Notes: generated by a model not told the origin, from the sequence alone. Positions 9,881-19,114 are shown, counted from the first letter of the stretch. The stretch: 64,000 bases of DNA from an uncultured Sulfitobacter sp. (GCF_947497275.1 NZ_CANMFS010000013.1:1-64000); one strand, 5' to 3'. Translations and numbers: made by a program.

Positions 9881-10840
9881 TCAACCGCGGTGCGCGTCGG
9901 TCAGCGGCGCGCCGGTTTCCTCATAGTAGCGCAGGGCGCCGGGGTGAATCGCGGTGGTGATGTTCTCGATCATCTCGGGGCTGATCCCTTTCCACCACGC
10001 GGCGGCGCTGCCCATTTCGTCGCGTTGTTCCCAGAATGTCTTGGTCAGCAGATAGGCAGTATCGTCGCTCATCTTAGTCGTTGCATAGGCAACCACTGGC
10101 AGGGACGTCGTGGTGATCGGGGTATCCTGACCGGCGTAGGTGCCCGCCGGAATCGTCAGCGGCGTGCGCTTGGTCTGTGCGACCTGATCGTCCGACAGCG
10201 ACAGCACCCGCACGTCCATCGACGCGGCGGCCTCGATCACGTTGGGGGCCGGGTAGGATCCGGCGGTCACAAAGCCGTCGATCTGGCCGTTCTTCATCGC
10301 GGCGACAGCGTTGGACAATTCGGAATCCGCGATGTTCACTGCGCCTTCGAGGCCGAACAGGCCGATGTACTTCTCACCCTCTGTTGCGCCGAACGAACCG
10401 CTGCCGAGCAGGATCGTCTTGCCCGCCAGATCGGCCATCTGCTCGATGCCGCTGTCTTTGGACACGACGAAATGCATCGTCAGAGAAGGGATCGGGAACA
10501 GTGCGCGGATCTCGTCGAAGGCGGGGTCGCCCTTGCCCTCGAACATGGCGGCACCGCGTTGCGCCAGCCCGACCAGCGCGGGCGGGGTTGTGAACACATA
10601 ATCACCGCCGCGCGCGCGGACTTCCATCACGTTCTGGACCGATCCCTGGCTTTCCTCGACGGTGACAATCACATCACCATCGGTCGCGCTGCGCATGGCC
10701 TCGGAAATCTGCACGCCCATCTGATAATAGGACGACGCGGTTTTGGCGGATTTGTAGGTTATCCTCTCTTGCGCGATTGCGGATGTCGACATCAGGGCAA
10801 GTGACGTGGCCGCGATGAGGGCCTTGAGAAAGTTGGTCAT
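9881..10840 (-). CDS. TAXI family TRAP transporter solute-binding subunit
   Basis: Periplasmic substrate-binding protein of a TAXI-TRAP importer (319 aa). The start at 10840 is preceded by a strong GGAGGAGAAC site and opens a signal peptide (MTNFLKALIAATSLALMSTS, cleavage after AIA at about residue 23). An upstream ATG at 10936 would put 32 charged residues before the signal peptide and is rejected. The mature part has TAXI features: TYKSAKTASSYYQMG near the N-terminus and ILLGSGSFGATEGEKY in the middle. It is first in a two-gene operon with the fused permease. Confidence 0.93.
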   Translation of the reverse strand: MTNFLKALIAATSLALMSTSAIAQERITYKSAKTASSYYQMGVQISEAMRSATDGDVIVTVEESQGSVQNVMEVRARGGDYVFTTPPALVGLAQRGAAMFEGKGDPAFDEIRALFPIPSLTMHFVVSKDSGIEQMADLAGKTILLGSGSFGATEGEKYIGLFGLEGAVNIADSELSNAVAAMKNGQIDGFVTAGSYPAPNVIEAAASMDVRVLSLSDDQVAQTKRTPLTIPAGTYAGQDTPITTTSLPVVAYATTKMSDDTAYLLTKTFWEQRDEMGSAAAWWKGISPEMIENITTAIHPGALRYYEETGAPLTDAHRG

Positions 10841-11159
10841 GTGTTCTCCTCCAAGAGACTGTGCCGGTTCCCTGCGCAGGGTCTTCATTATGGGCCCGCG
10901 GGGAACGGAATAAACCCACAAGATCGGATAAGCCACGCCGCCTCAAGCCATGACTTTGAAAAAAGAAGGCGGAAGGGTGATGAGGGTGCCGCGCGAAACT
11001 GCACGGGGTGTTTCCACTGCGGTTCGAATGTGCCCGCCGACCGGAAAAGATCTGCGCGCGCCCTATTGGAGCGAAGCGCCGGCGTGAGTAGAGTGCGCCA
11101 CATGACCGGACCGGGCCCGACGCGGCACCGGGCAGCACGATAGCGAGAAAGGCTTCGAC
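10841..11159. other. Divergent intergenic region (TAXI-TRAP / acyl-CoA dehydrogenase)
   Basis: 319 bp between the divergent start codons. It holds the ribosome site of the binding-protein gene on the minus strand. A perfect 12-bp palindrome, CCCTGCGCAGGG (10870-10881), lies 30 bp upstream of that start and recurs upstream of the gcv riboswitch. I could not pick out a convincing -35/-10 pair by eye for either direction. The ATG at 11102 heads no useful reading frame. Confidence 0.5.
10870..10881. repeat. Perfect 12-bp palindrome CCCTGCGCAGGG, copy 1
   Basis: Self-complementary 12-mer in the leader of the TAXI-TRAP operon, about 30 bp upstream of the start codon. An identical core, extended by one base pair each side, lies at 12546-12559 upstream of the gcv riboswitch. 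It could be a protein-binding site or chance in GC-rich DNA. Confidence 0.4.
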
Positions 11160-12350
11160 ATGAGTTTTGAAATGGAACGGCGCGGCATATCAGACCGCGC
11201 CCTGGGGGTTGCCGACAGGGTCGAGCAGTTCGTGCGTGACAAGGTTGTGCCGTTCGAGCGGGATCCGCGCCTCGGTACGCATGGTCCGGCAGAGGCGTTG
11301 TCGATCGAATTGAAGGAATTGGCCCGCGCGGCTGATCTGATGACGCCGCACATCCTGGACGGCGGAGATCACTTGACGCAGCGCGAGACGGCGGCGGTAC
11401 TGATCCGGTCGGGCCTGTCGCCATTGGGTCCGCTGGCGGTACACACCTGCGCGCCGGATGAGGGCAACATGTTTTTGTTGGGCAAGGTCGGATCGCAGGA
11501 TCTCAGGGACAGATTCCTGCCGAGAATGGTCAGCGGCGACATACGCTCGGCCTTTTTCATGACGGAACCCGCAGAAGACGGCGGTGCGGGATCCGATCCA
11601 TCGATGATGCAGACCACCTGCAAGCTGGATGGCAATCACTGGGTCATCAACGGGCGCAAGACCTACATCACCGGCGCCGAAGGTGCGGGCATGGGCATCA
11701 TCATGGCAAAGGCCGACGAGGGCGCGTGCATGTTTCTCGTGGACCTTCCGGACCCGGCCGTTCGGATCGAACGGGTGCTAGATACCATCGACAGCTCGAT
11801 GCCGGGCGGGCATGCCGTGATAACCATCGACAACCTGCGCGTGCCTGCCGACCAGATGCTCGGCGAGGCGGGCGAGGGATTCAAATACGCGCAGGTGCGG
11901 CTGGCACCGGCCCGACTGAGCCATTGCATGCGCTGGCTCGGCGCGTGCATCCGCGCCAACGAAATCGCCGCGGATTATGCCAACCGCCGCCACGCGTTCG
12001 GCAAGCCGCTCGTGGATCACGGGGGCGTCGGATTCATGCTGGCCGAGAACATGATGGACCTCAAGCAAGCGGAACTGATGATCTACTGGTGCGCGGATGT
12101 ACTCGATACCGGCGCGCGCGGCACCGTCGAAAGCTCGATGGCAAAGGTGGCGGTATCGGAGGCGCTAATGCGCGTGGCGGACCGCTGTGTTCAGTGCATG
12201 GGCGGACAGGGCGTGACTGCCGACACCATCGTGGAACAGGTGTTTCGCGAAATCAGGGCGTTTCGTATCTATGACGGCCCTACCGAGGTTCACAAATGGA
12301 GCCTTGCCAAGAAGATTAAGAAAGACTGGGCAAAATCCCAACCGGACTAG
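11160..12350 (+). CDS. Acyl-CoA dehydrogenase family protein (ACAD10/11-like)
   Basis: FAD-dependent acyl-CoA dehydrogenase (396 aa) introducing an alpha,beta double bond into an acyl-CoA thioester. Seen are the FAD/substrate motif FMTEPAEDGGAGSDPS, the NGRKTYITGA strand, RHAFGKPLVDHGGV with the FAD-binding Arg, QCMGGQGVT, and a C-terminal YDGPTEVHKW. The DGPxEVH ending is typical of the branch containing human ACAD10/ACAD11 and Pseudomonas LvaC, which act together with an APH-fold kinase on 4-hydroxyacyl-CoAs (established for those proteins). A kinase of that fold is encoded at 28003. The gene stands alone between TRAP and gcv loci. Confidence 0.92.
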   Translation: MSFEMERRGISDRALGVADRVEQFVRDKVVPFERDPRLGTHGPAEALSIELKELARAADLMTPHILDGGDHLTQRETAAVLIRSGLSPLGPLAVHTCAPDEGNMFLLGKVGSQDLRDRFLPRMVSGDIRSAFFMTEPAEDGGAGSDPSMMQTTCKLDGNHWVINGRKTYITGAEGAGMGIIMAKADEGACMFLVDLPDPAVRIERVLDTIDSSMPGGHAVITIDNLRVPADQMLGEAGEGFKYAQVRLAPARLSHCMRWLGACIRANEIAADYANRRHAFGKPLVDHGGVGFMLAENMMDLKQAELMIYWCADVLDTGARGTVESSMAKVAVSEALMRVADRCVQCMGGQGVTADTIVEQVFREIRAFRIYDGPTEVHKWSLAKKIKKDWAKSQPD

Positions 12351-12545
12351 GGCCGCCGGTGTGGCGCGCGTCAAACTCCGTCGGAACAACAGGTGAGGAT
12401 CCGGCGGGGCGTGGCCACAGATCAGCTTGGTCCGGACAGGACAACTTTTCGCTTGGGGTTCAGCGTCGGGGCACAGCGCCTTCGACGCGATTGGCCGGCG
12501 GACACCGGGACGGAAGATCCTGCTGTGGGCGGTGCAGGAGGCGAT

Positions 12546-12559
12546 GCCCTGCGCAGGGC
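12546..12559. repeat. Perfect 14-bp palindrome GCCCTGCGCAGGGC, copy 2
   Basis: Contains the same CCCTGCGCAGGG core as 10870-10881. It lies about 75 bp upstream of the glycine riboswitch. Function unknown. Confidence 0.4.
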
Positions 12560-12600
12560 CTGAAACGTCGACACCGGCTGTTCAAACATCTTGCGAAGCC

Positions 12601-12630
12601 TGACCAACTAGGTCATCTTCGCGCTATTAT
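12601..12630 (+). promoter_or_regulatory. Candidate gcv promoter with inverted repeat TGACC-N5-GGTCA
   Basis: TGACC (12601-12605) and GGTCA (12611-12615) form a perfect inverted repeat separated by AACTA. The TATTAT at 12625-12630 resembles a -10 box, which would place transcription start within a few bases of the riboswitch P1 helix. CTGACC just upstream is a poor -35 at an over-long spacing. The repeat would therefore overlap the polymerase footprint, as an operator does. Both promoter and operator are inferred from sequence only. Confidence 0.4.
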
Positions 12631-12631
12631 C

Positions 12632-12785
12632 ACTGTCGGGAGAACCAGCCTTGCTGGTGCCGAAGGAGCAACCGCCCCGGAAACTCTCAGGCAAACGGAC
12701 CGACGTGGTATCGAAGACTCTGGAGAGCGGCGCGGACAGGCGCACACCGAAGGGATAGCAATCTCAGGTGCAAGGACAGAGGGGG
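12632..12785 (+). promoter_or_regulatory. Tandem glycine riboswitch
   Basis: Two consecutive glycine aptamers upstream of gcvT. Aptamer 1 is closed by GTCGG (12635-12639) pairing with CCGAC (12700-12704) and contains GGGAGAACCAGCC, GCCGAAGGAGCAA and AACTCTCAGGCAAACGGACCG, the classical gcvT-element core. A short linker (12705-12717) leads to aptamer 2, closed by CTCTG (12718-12722) and CAGAG (12777-12781), with TGGAGAGCG, CACCGAAGGGATAGCAA and ATCTCAGGTGCAAGGACAG. In known systems glycine binding turns on glycine-cleavage genes, letting the cell burn excess glycine. The 88 bases between aptamer 2 and the gcvT start would be the expression platform; I see no clear intrinsic terminator there, so control may be translational. 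Confidence 0.95.
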
Positions 12786-12873
12786 CATCACGCGCAAAGG
12801 CCGTAAGCCGATGCGTTGACGTGGTGCCGCAGGATCCCGCTGATCCGCGCGCCTTCTGCAAGAGGAGCTGTCG

Positions 12874-13995
12874 ATGCCGGACCTGATGCACACGCCGCTA
12901 CACGATCTGCACACCGCGCTCGGTGCCAGAATGGTGCCCTTTGCGGGTTACGAGATGCCGGTGCAATATCCGCTGGGCGTGATGAAAGAACACACTCATA
13001 CCCGCGAAAAGGCGGGGCTGTTCGATGTCAGTCACATGGGACAGGTGATCGTCGGTGGGGCGAATTTCGAGACGGCCGCGCGCGCGCTTGAGACGTTGAT
13101 TCCGGTCGATATCTTGGGGTTGGCCGAAAACCGCCAGCGGTATGGTTTATTTACCGACGAGTCCGGCGGTATCACCGATGACCTGATGCTGGCGAACCGG
13201 GGTGATCATATATTCATCGTGGTGAACGCTGCCCGCAAGGCGGCCGACATCGCGCATATGCAAGCGAACCTGAGCGGCGTGACGGTCACGGAAGTGGCCG
13301 ACCGCGCGCTGCTGGCGCTTCAGGGCCCCGCGTCGGAGGGGGTGCTTGGCACGTTCGATGCGAAAGCGGCGCAAATGCGGTTCATGGATGTGGCGACGCT
13401 ATCGCTGGCGGGGGCCGAATGTTGGGTGTCACGCTCCGGCTATACCGGCGAAGACGGATACGAAATTTCGGTGCCCGCAGATCAGGCCGAAATGCTGGCC
13501 AGGGCGCTGCTTGCCCATGCGGAGGTCGAACCAATCGGGCTGGGCGCGCGTGACAGTCTGCGGCTGGAGGCGGGGCTGTGCCTGTATGGGCATGACATGG
13601 ATACCGATACCACCCCGACCGAAGCCGCCCTTGCCTGGGCGATCCAAAAGGTGCGGCGCACGGGTGGCGCACGTGCGGGCGGATTTCCCGGCGCCGGCGT
13701 GATCCTCAAGGAACTGGAGGATGGCGCATCCCGCAAGCGGGTGGGCCTGCTGCCCGAAGGCCGCGCGCCCATGCGCGAAGGCGTTCCGCTGTTTGCTAGC
13801 GCGCAGGACGGCACCCCCATCGGCAAAATCACATCGGGCGGCTTTGGCCCGACCGTCGGCAGCCCCGTCGCCATGGGCTACGTGACAGCAGACCATGCCA
13901 CAAAGGGCACGACGGTATTCGGTGAACTGAGGGGCAAACGATTGCCGCTGACCGTTACGCCGCTTCCCTTTATTCCCGCAAATTTCAAACGCTGA
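12874..13995 (+). CDS. gcvT: Glycine cleavage system aminomethyltransferase (T protein)
   Basis: Tetrahydrofolate-dependent aminomethyltransferase (373 aa). It takes the aminomethyl group from lipoyl-GcvH, releasing ammonia and giving 5,10-methylene-THF. The N-terminal MPDLMHTPLHDLHTALGARM and GLFDVSHMGQ match the T-protein fold. GYTGEDGYEIS and GLGARDSLRLEAGLCLYGHD are the folate-site region, and the C-terminal barrel ends in GKITSGGFGPTVG. An AGAGGAG ribosome site precedes the ATG. It is first in the riboswitch-controlled gcvT-gcvH-gcvP operon. Confidence 0.97.
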   Translation: MPDLMHTPLHDLHTALGARMVPFAGYEMPVQYPLGVMKEHTHTREKAGLFDVSHMGQVIVGGANFETAARALETLIPVDILGLAENRQRYGLFTDESGGITDDLMLANRGDHIFIVVNAARKAADIAHMQANLSGVTVTEVADRALLALQGPASEGVLGTFDAKAAQMRFMDVATLSLAGAECWVSRSGYTGEDGYEISVPADQAEMLARALLAHAEVEPIGLGARDSLRLEAGLCLYGHDMDTDTTPTEAALAWAIQKVRRTGGARAGGFPGAGVILKELEDGASRKRVGLLPEGRAPMREGVPLFASAQDGTPIGKITSGGFGPTVGSPVAMGYVTADHATKGTTVFGELRGKRLPLTVTPLPFIPANFKR

Positions 13996-14012
13996 CCCCA
14001 CGGAGACCCAAG

Positions 14013-14372
14013 ATGAAATTCACCGAAGAACACGAATGGCTGCGCCGCGAAGACGATGTTGTTATCGTCGGCATTACCGAACATGCGACCGCGCAGTTGG
14101 GCGATATCGTTTTTGTCGAACTCCCCGACGTGGGAACCGTGGTGGCCAAGGATGACGAAATTGTCGTGATCGAAAGCGTCAAGGCCGCCTCAGATATCCT
14201 TGCCCCTATCGACGGTGAAGTCGTCGAGGTGAACGAGGCGCTGGCGGACAATCCCGCACTGGCCAACGAGGATGCGACGGGCGCGGGCTGGTTCTTCAAG
14301 ATCAAGCCTTCCGACCCTGCACAGATGGACGCCTACATGGACGACGCCGCCTACAAAGCCCTTATTGCCTGA
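14013..14372 (+). CDS. gcvH: Glycine cleavage system H protein
   Basis: Small lipoylated shuttle protein (119 aa) carrying the aminomethyl intermediate between P, T and L proteins. The lipoyl-lysine motif is [11 protein letters not shown], with Lys57 as modification site. Start [10 protein letters not shown] is the family's normal N-terminus, and length is typical. It lies 17 bp after gcvT and 17 bp before gcvP. Confidence 0.98.
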   Translation: MKFTEEHEWLRREDDVVIVGITEHATAQLGDIVFVELPDVGTVVAKDDEIVVIESVKAASDILAPIDGEVVEVNEALADNPALANEDATGAGWFFKIKPSDPAQMDAYMDDAAYKALIA

Positions 14373-14389
14373 CCGACCGGAGCCCTGCC

Positions 14390-17233
14390 ATGACCTTTAC
14401 GCCCACGGACTATCTGCCCTACGACTTTGCCAACCGTCGCCACATCGGCCCCTCGGTGTCCGAGATGCAAGACATGCTGAAGGTCGTGGGCGCGAAGGAC
14501 CTCGATGCGCTGATCGACGACACGCTGCCCGCCAAGATCCGGCAGGCCAAGCCGCTGGATTTCGGCAAACCGCTGTCGGAGCGGGAACTGCTGCATCACA
14601 TGAAAATCACGGCGTCGCAGAACAAGGTGCTGACCTCGCTGATCGGGCAGGGCTATCACGGCACCGTCACCCCGCCCGCGATCCAGCGGAACATCTTTGA
14701 GAACCCGGCGTGGTACACTGCCTATACGCCCTATCAACCGGAAATTTCGCAAGGGCGTCTCGAGGCGTTGCTCAATTTCCAGACGATGGTGTCCGACCTG
14801 ACCGGGCTGGATATCGCGAACGCGTCGCTGCTGGACGAGGCAACGGCCTGCGCCGAGGCGATGACGATGGCCAAGCGGATCGCGAAATCGAAAGCGATAG
14901 GCTTTTTCATCGATGAGAATTGCCATCCTCAGAACATCAACGTGATAAAGACGCGCGCCGCCCCTCTGGGGATCGAGGTGATTGTCGGCGACCCCGATGA
15001 TCTGGATGCCTCTGCCGTATTCGGCGCGATCTTTCAGTTTCCGGGGACATACGGCCATCTGCGCGACTTCACCGCCGAAATTTCGGCGCTGCACGAAGCG
15101 AATGCCGTCGGCATCGTTGCGGCGGACCCTTTGTCGCTGACTTTGCTGAAAGAACCCGGAGCAATGGGTGCGGATATTGCCGTGGGCAGTACCCAGCGGT
15201 TCGGCGTGCCGGTTGGATACGGCGGCCCGCACGCCGCCTATATGGCGACCAAAAAGAACTTTGCCCGCTCCATGCCGGGCCGCATCGTGGGCGTGTCCAT
15301 CGACAGCCACGGCAATCGCGCCTACCGTTTGTCGCTGCAAACCCGCGAACAGCATATTCGGCGCGAGAAAGCGAATTCGAACGTCTGCACGGCGCAGGCC
15401 CTGCTGGCAGTGATGGCGGGTTTTTATGCGGTTTTCCACGGCCCCGAGGGCTTGAAAGCCATCGCCCAGCGGATCCACCGCAAGACCGCGCGTCTTGTGG
15501 AAGGGTTGAGATCCGGCGGTTTCGACATCCGTCCCGCGACGTTCTTCGACACGATCACCGTCGATGTCGGCCCGCTGCAATCCGCCGTGATGAAATCGGC
15601 CGTCGACGAGGGCATAAATCTGCGTAAGGTGGGCACCACGCAGGTCGGTATCACGCTTGATGAACGGTCGCGGTCCGCGACCATTGAAGCGGTCTGGCGC
15701 GCCTTCGGGATCGCGCGCGAGGACAAGGATTACACGCCACATTACCACATGCCGGAAAAGCTGATCCGTACGTCTGCGTATCTCACGCATCCGGTATTTC
15801 ATATGAACCGCGCCGAGACGGAAATGATGCGCTACATGCGCCGTCTCGCCGACCGCGATCTGGCGCTGGACCGTGCGATGATTCCGCTGGGGTCATGTAC
15901 GATGAAGCTGAACTCCGCCGCCGAGATGATGCCGGTCAGCTGGGACGAATTTGCGCTCTTGCACCCCTATATCCCCAAGGATCAGGCTGCAGGCTATACC
16001 CGAATGATCGACGATCTGTCGTCCAAGCTGTGCGATGTGACCGGGTATGCCGCGATTTCGATGCAGCCGAATTCTGGCGCGCAGGGGGAGTACGCCGGAC
16101 TGCTGACAATTGCCGCCTATCACCGTGCAAATGGTCAAGGGCACCGCAACGTCTGCCTGATTCCGATGTCAGCGCACGGGACAAACCCGGCCTCGGCCCA
16201 TATGGTCGGCTGGAAAGTGGTGCCGATCCGATCCGCCGTCAACGGCGATATCGATCTGGAAGATTTCAACGCGAAGGTGGCGGAGCACGCCGACAACCTT
16301 GCCGCCTGCATGATCACCTATCCCTCCACCCACGGTGTTTTTGAGGAAACCGTGATCGACGTGTGCGATATCGTTCATGCGCACGGCGGGCAGGTCTATA
16401 TCGACGGGGCCAACATGAATGCAATGGTCGGCCTGTCGCGCCCCGGCGATCTGGGCGGTGATGTGAGCCATCTCAACCTGCACAAGACATTCTGTATCCC
16501 GCATGGCGGCGGTGGCCCCGGCATGGGTCCGATCGGGGTCAAGGAACATCTGATCGAACATCTGCCCGGCGATCCGGTCTCGGGGCAGGGGGCCGTTTCC
16601 GCAGCTCCCTTTGGTTCGCCCTCGCTTTTACCCATTTCTTGGGCGTACTGCCTGATGATGGGCGGCGAGGGGCTGACGCAGGCCACGCGCGTCGCCATCC
16701 TGAACGCCAACTACATCGCCAAGCGGCTCGAAGGGTCGTTCGACGTGCTCTACAAAGGGCCGACAGGGCGCATCGCGCACGAATGCATCATCGACACGCG
16801 CCCCTTCGCCGACAGCGTCAAAGTGACGGTGGATGACATCGCCAAACGTCTGATGGACTGCGGATTTCACGCCCCCACGATGAGCTGGCCCGTCGCCGGC
16901 ACCTTGATGATCGAGCCGACAGAGTCGGAGACCAAGGCCGAGCTTGACCGCTTTTGCGACGCGATGATCGCCATCCGTGCCGAGATCGCGGAGATCGAGA
17001 ACGGGACGATCGACGCCGAGAACAACCCGCTCAGGAACGCGCCGCACACGATGGAAGATCTCGTAAAGGACTGGGACCGCCCCTATACCCGCGAGAAAGG
17101 CTGCTTTCCTCCGGGGGCGTTCCGGGTCGATAAATACTGGCCCCCGGTGAACCGCGTGGACAATGTCTGGGGCGACCGCAACCTGGCCTGTACCTGCCCG
17201 CCGATGGACAGTTATCTGGACGCTGCGGAATAA
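14390..17233 (+). CDS. gcvP: Glycine dehydrogenase (decarboxylating), P protein
   Basis: PLP-dependent glycine decarboxylase (947 aa), single-chain form containing both halves that are split into GcvPA and GcvPB in some bacteria. It decarboxylates glycine and loads the aminomethyl group on lipoyl-GcvH. The N-terminal segment [15 protein letters not shown] is typical. The PLP-binding motif [18 protein letters not shown] places the Schiff-base Lys at residue 699. The first-half motif [12 protein letters not shown] belongs to the cofactor pocket. The L protein (lpd) is not in the window and is usually shared with other dehydrogenases. Confidence 0.98.
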   Translation: MTFTPTDYLPYDFANRRHIGPSVSEMQDMLKVVGAKDLDALIDDTLPAKIRQAKPLDFGKPLSERELLHHMKITASQNKVLTSLIGQGYHGTVTPPAIQRNIFENPAWYTAYTPYQPEISQGRLEALLNFQTMVSDLTGLDIANASLLDEATACAEAMTMAKRIAKSKAIGFFIDENCHPQNINVIKTRAAPLGIEVIVGDPDDLDASAVFGAIFQFPGTYGHLRDFTAEISALHEANAVGIVAADPLSLTLLKEPGAMGADIAVGSTQRFGVPVGYGGPHAAYMATKKNFARSMPGRIVGVSIDSHGNRAYRLSLQTREQHIRREKANSNVCTAQALLAVMAGFYAVFHGPEGLKAIAQRIHRKTARLVEGLRSGGFDIRPATFFDTITVDVGPLQSAVMKSAVDEGINLRKVGTTQVGITLDERSRSATIEAVWRAFGIAREDKDYTPHYHMPEKLIRTSAYLTHPVFHMNRAETEMMRYMRRLADRDLALDRAMIPLGSCTMKLNSAAEMMPVSWDEFALLHPYIPKDQAAGYTRMIDDLSSKLCDVTGYAAISMQPNSGAQGEYAGLLTIAAYHRANGQGHRNVCLIPMSAHGTNPASAHMVGWKVVPIRSAVNGDIDLEDFNAKVAEHADNLAACMITYPSTHGVFEETVIDVCDIVHAHGGQVYIDGANMNAMVGLSRPGDLGGDVSHLNLHKTFCIPHGGGGPGMGPIGVKEHLIEHLPGDPVSGQGAVSAAPFGSPSLLPISWAYCLMMGGEGLTQATRVAILNANYIAKRLEGSFDVLYKGPTGRIAHECIIDTRPFADSVKVTVDDIAKRLMDCGFHAPTMSWPVAGTLMIEPTESETKAELDRFCDAMIAIRAEIAEIENGTIDAENNPLRNAPHTMEDLVKDWDRPYTREKGCFPPGAFRVDKYWPPVNRVDNVWGDRNLACTCPPMDSYLDAAE

Positions 17234-17274
17234 CAGTGCCCCGTATGCGCGGACCGGAATTGAAGGAGCTTACG

Positions 17275-17586
17275 ATGAGAGCGACGTGGAGGCTTCCCGA
17301 TGGAAGCACGCAAACGGCGGATGTAGATGCCGGCACCACTCTGATGGAAGCCGCGAAAGCAAACGGCATCCCGAATTTCGGGGAAACTTGCGGCGGTCGT
17401 CTGGATTGTACCGCCTGCCATGTCGTCGTTGATGACGGGTGGCTGGCCAAACTGCAACCGGTGCATGCCTTCGAGGATGCGATGCTGGATCAGACCACCG
17501 CGCGGCAGGAAGCCAGCCGGATGTCGTGCCAGATCAGGATGTCGGCCGCGCTTGACGGGATCACCGTGAGCGTGCCGAAAGCGTGA
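17275..17586 (+). CDS. [2Fe-2S] ferredoxin
   Basis: Adrenodoxin/putidaredoxin-like electron carrier (103 aa). Cysteines are spaced C-x5-C-x2-C (Cys39, Cys45, Cys48) with the fourth at Cys85, the plant/vertebrate-type [2Fe-2S] ligand set. The ATG at 17275 is preceded by AAGGAGCT; the in-frame ATG at 17236 would add 13 residues with no homology and no ribosome site. It follows gcvP by 41 bp on the same strand, so it may be co-transcribed with the glycine-cleavage genes. No partner reductase or oxygenase is adjacent, and its electron partner is unknown. Confidence 0.93.
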   Translation: MRATWRLPDGSTQTADVDAGTTLMEAAKANGIPNFGETCGGRLDCTACHVVVDDGWLAKLQPVHAFEDAMLDQTTARQEASRMSCQIRMSAALDGITVSVPKA

Positions 17587-17587
17587 T

Positions 17588-17620
17588 GCGCGCGCCGGCG
17601 TGAACCACCGCCGCGCGCGC
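17588..17620. terminator. GC-rich stem-loop between convergent genes
   Basis: GCGCGCGC (17588-17595) pairs with GCGCGCGC (17613-17620), and GGCG (17597-17600) pairs with CGCC (17609-17612). One C is bulged and the loop is 8 nt. It lies between the ferredoxin stop and the convergent MaoC gene, where a bidirectional terminator would sit, but there is no T-run on either side. Confidence 0.4.
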
Positions 17621-17626
17621 GCGCCT

Positions 17627-18097
17627 TCAGTCTTCGAATATGGCTAGGCCAAGCCATTCCGCGATCAGCGCGGGGGTCTCTTCGCCCTCGATTTCGATCG
17701 TCAAAAGGTTCTCGCGCAGCAGGTTCGTCTCGCTTTTGGCGGTAGCTTTTTGCAGCGTGAACCGCCCGCGCAGACGACTGCCCGCGACGACGGGCTTGAG
17801 GAACCGTAGCTTGTTCATGCCATAGTTGATGCCCATGACCTGCCCCGGCATCGTGCTGAAACAGTCGTAGGCAAAGCGGCTGGCGAGCGAGAGCGTCAAG
17901 AACCCGTGCGCGATGGCACCGCCGAACGGCGTCTCGCGCGCGGCGCGTTCGGGATCGACGTGGATCCATTGCTCGTCGTGGGTGGTTTTGGCGAACTGGT
18001 CGATCATGTCCTGATCGACCAGAATCCAGTTCGACACGCCAACTTCTGTGCCGATCAGTTTCTGAGAGGTCTCAAGGGCGTCTTGCAATGCGGACAT
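17627..18097 (-). CDS. MaoC family dehydratase
   Basis: Single hot-dog-domain hydratase of the MaoC / (R)-specific enoyl-CoA hydratase family (156 aa). The hydratase motif is visible as DEQWIHVDPERA followed by TPFGGAIAHGFLTLSL, containing the conserved Asp and His used to add water across a 2-enoyl-CoA. A GAAGGAGCTACCCC ribosome site precedes the start. It lies 12 bp downstream of an MDR oxidoreductase on the same strand, forming a two-gene operon. Substrate chain length cannot be judged. Confidence 0.92.
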   Translation of the reverse strand: MSALQDALETSQKLIGTEVGVSNWILVDQDMIDQFAKTTHDEQWIHVDPERAARETPFGGAIAHGFLTLSLASRFAYDCFSTMPGQVMGINYGMNKLRFLKPVVAGSRLRGRFTLQKATAKSETNLLRENLLTIEIEGEETPALIAEWLGLAIFED

Positions 18098-18109
18098 GGG
18101 GTAGCTCCT

Positions 18110-19114
18110 TCAGCTTGGATCGGCGGACACGCGCACCATGCGCTTGCCCTTGTTGTCGCCGCCCAGCAGACCGATCAGCGCGGAGGGGGCGTTTTCCAGT
18201 CCCTCGACGATGTCTTCGGTCACTTTCATCTGGCCGCGTTCTATCATGCCCTGCATCGCACGGATCGCCTTGGCGTCGTCGCGGGCGAAGTCCATCACGA
18301 TAAAGCCTTCCATCCGCAGGCGCTTGACGACGATGGCACCGGGCAGGTTGCGCGGGCCGGTGGGCGCGGTGCTCTCGTACTGGCTGATGGCACCACAGCA
18401 GACGATGCGGCCACGTTCGTTCATCAGGTTGAGCGCAGTTTCCAGAACGGTGCCACCCACGTTGTCAAAATAGACATCGACGCCCTCGGGGCACGCGGCG
18501 CGCAAGGCCTTGAACATGCCGTCGGCGCGGTAGTCGATGCAGGCGTCAAAGCCCAGATGCTCCACCACCCAGTCGCATTTTTCGGCTCCCCCGGCGATGC
18601 CGACGACGCGGCAGCCGAGACTTTTGGCGATCTGTCCGACATATCCGCCGACCGATCCGGCGGCGGCGGAGACAAGCACCGTCTCGCCCGGCTGCGGCTG
18701 TCCGATGGACATCAGACCGTGATAGGCCGTCTTGCCCGCAATTCCGAACACCGACATCAGATGCGACAGTGTTTTTACCGACGGCAGCTTGGTGGCCTTG
18801 TGCGCGGGCACCGTGACATAGTCGGACCATGTGGCTTCGGCCGCCACGATGTCGCCTTTGGCAAGGCGTGGGGAGTTGCTTTCGACGACTTCGCAGATCG
18901 CGTAGGTCGGCATTGCATCGCCGGCCTTGACCGCATCGCGGTAGGTCGCGCCCTGCATCCACGACCGGTTGGCCGCGTCGATGGACATCAAGATCACCCG
19001 CAACAGCACATCTCCCTCGGCGGGCACCGGCATGTCGACCTCGGTCATCGTGAAGTTCTCGGGAGCAAGCTGGCCCTTGGGCAGCTCTGCGACGACGATT
19101 TGTCGGTTTGTCAT
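18110..19114 (-). CDS. NADP-dependent oxidoreductase, medium-chain (leukotriene B4 12-hydroxydehydrogenase/CurA-like)
   Basis: Zinc-independent medium-chain dehydrogenase/reductase (334 aa) of the prostaglandin/2-alkenal reductase branch. The N-terminal MTNRQIVVAELPKGQ, the cofactor fold VLVSAAAGSVGGYVGQIAK with the AAxGxxG motif, and DVYFDNVGG are characteristic. Such enzymes reduce double bonds of alpha,beta-unsaturated ketones or aldehydes with NADPH. It is the first gene of an operon with the MaoC hydratase, and an AAGGA site stands before its ATG. The next gene is divergent, 46 bp away. Confidence 0.93.
   Translation of the reverse strand: MTNRQIVVAELPKGQLAPENFTMTEVDMPVPAEGDVLLRVILMSIDAANRSWMQGATYRDAVKAGDAMPTYAICEVVESNSPRLAKGDIVAAEATWSDYVTVPAHKATKLPSVKTLSHLMSVFGIAGKTAYHGLMSIGQPQPGETVLVSAAAGSVGGYVGQIAKSLGCRVVGIAGGAEKCDWVVEHLGFDACIDYRADGMFKALRAACPEGVDVYFDNVGGTVLETALNLMNERGRIVCCGAISQYESTAPTGPRNLPGAIVVKRLRMEGFIVMDFARDDAKAIRAMQGMIERGQMKVTEDIVEGLENAPSALIGLLGGDNKGKRMVRVSADPS

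Larger units (their letters stand above)
12351..12631. other. Upstream region of the gcv operon
   Basis: 281 bp between the acyl-CoA dehydrogenase stop and the glycine riboswitch. It contains the second copy of the CCCTGCGCAGGG palindrome (12546-12559) and the inverted repeat TGACC-N5-GGTCA (12601-12615). A TATTAT hexamer at 12625-12630 sits directly before the riboswitch and could be the -10 element. No reading frame here has coding character. Confidence 0.5.
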
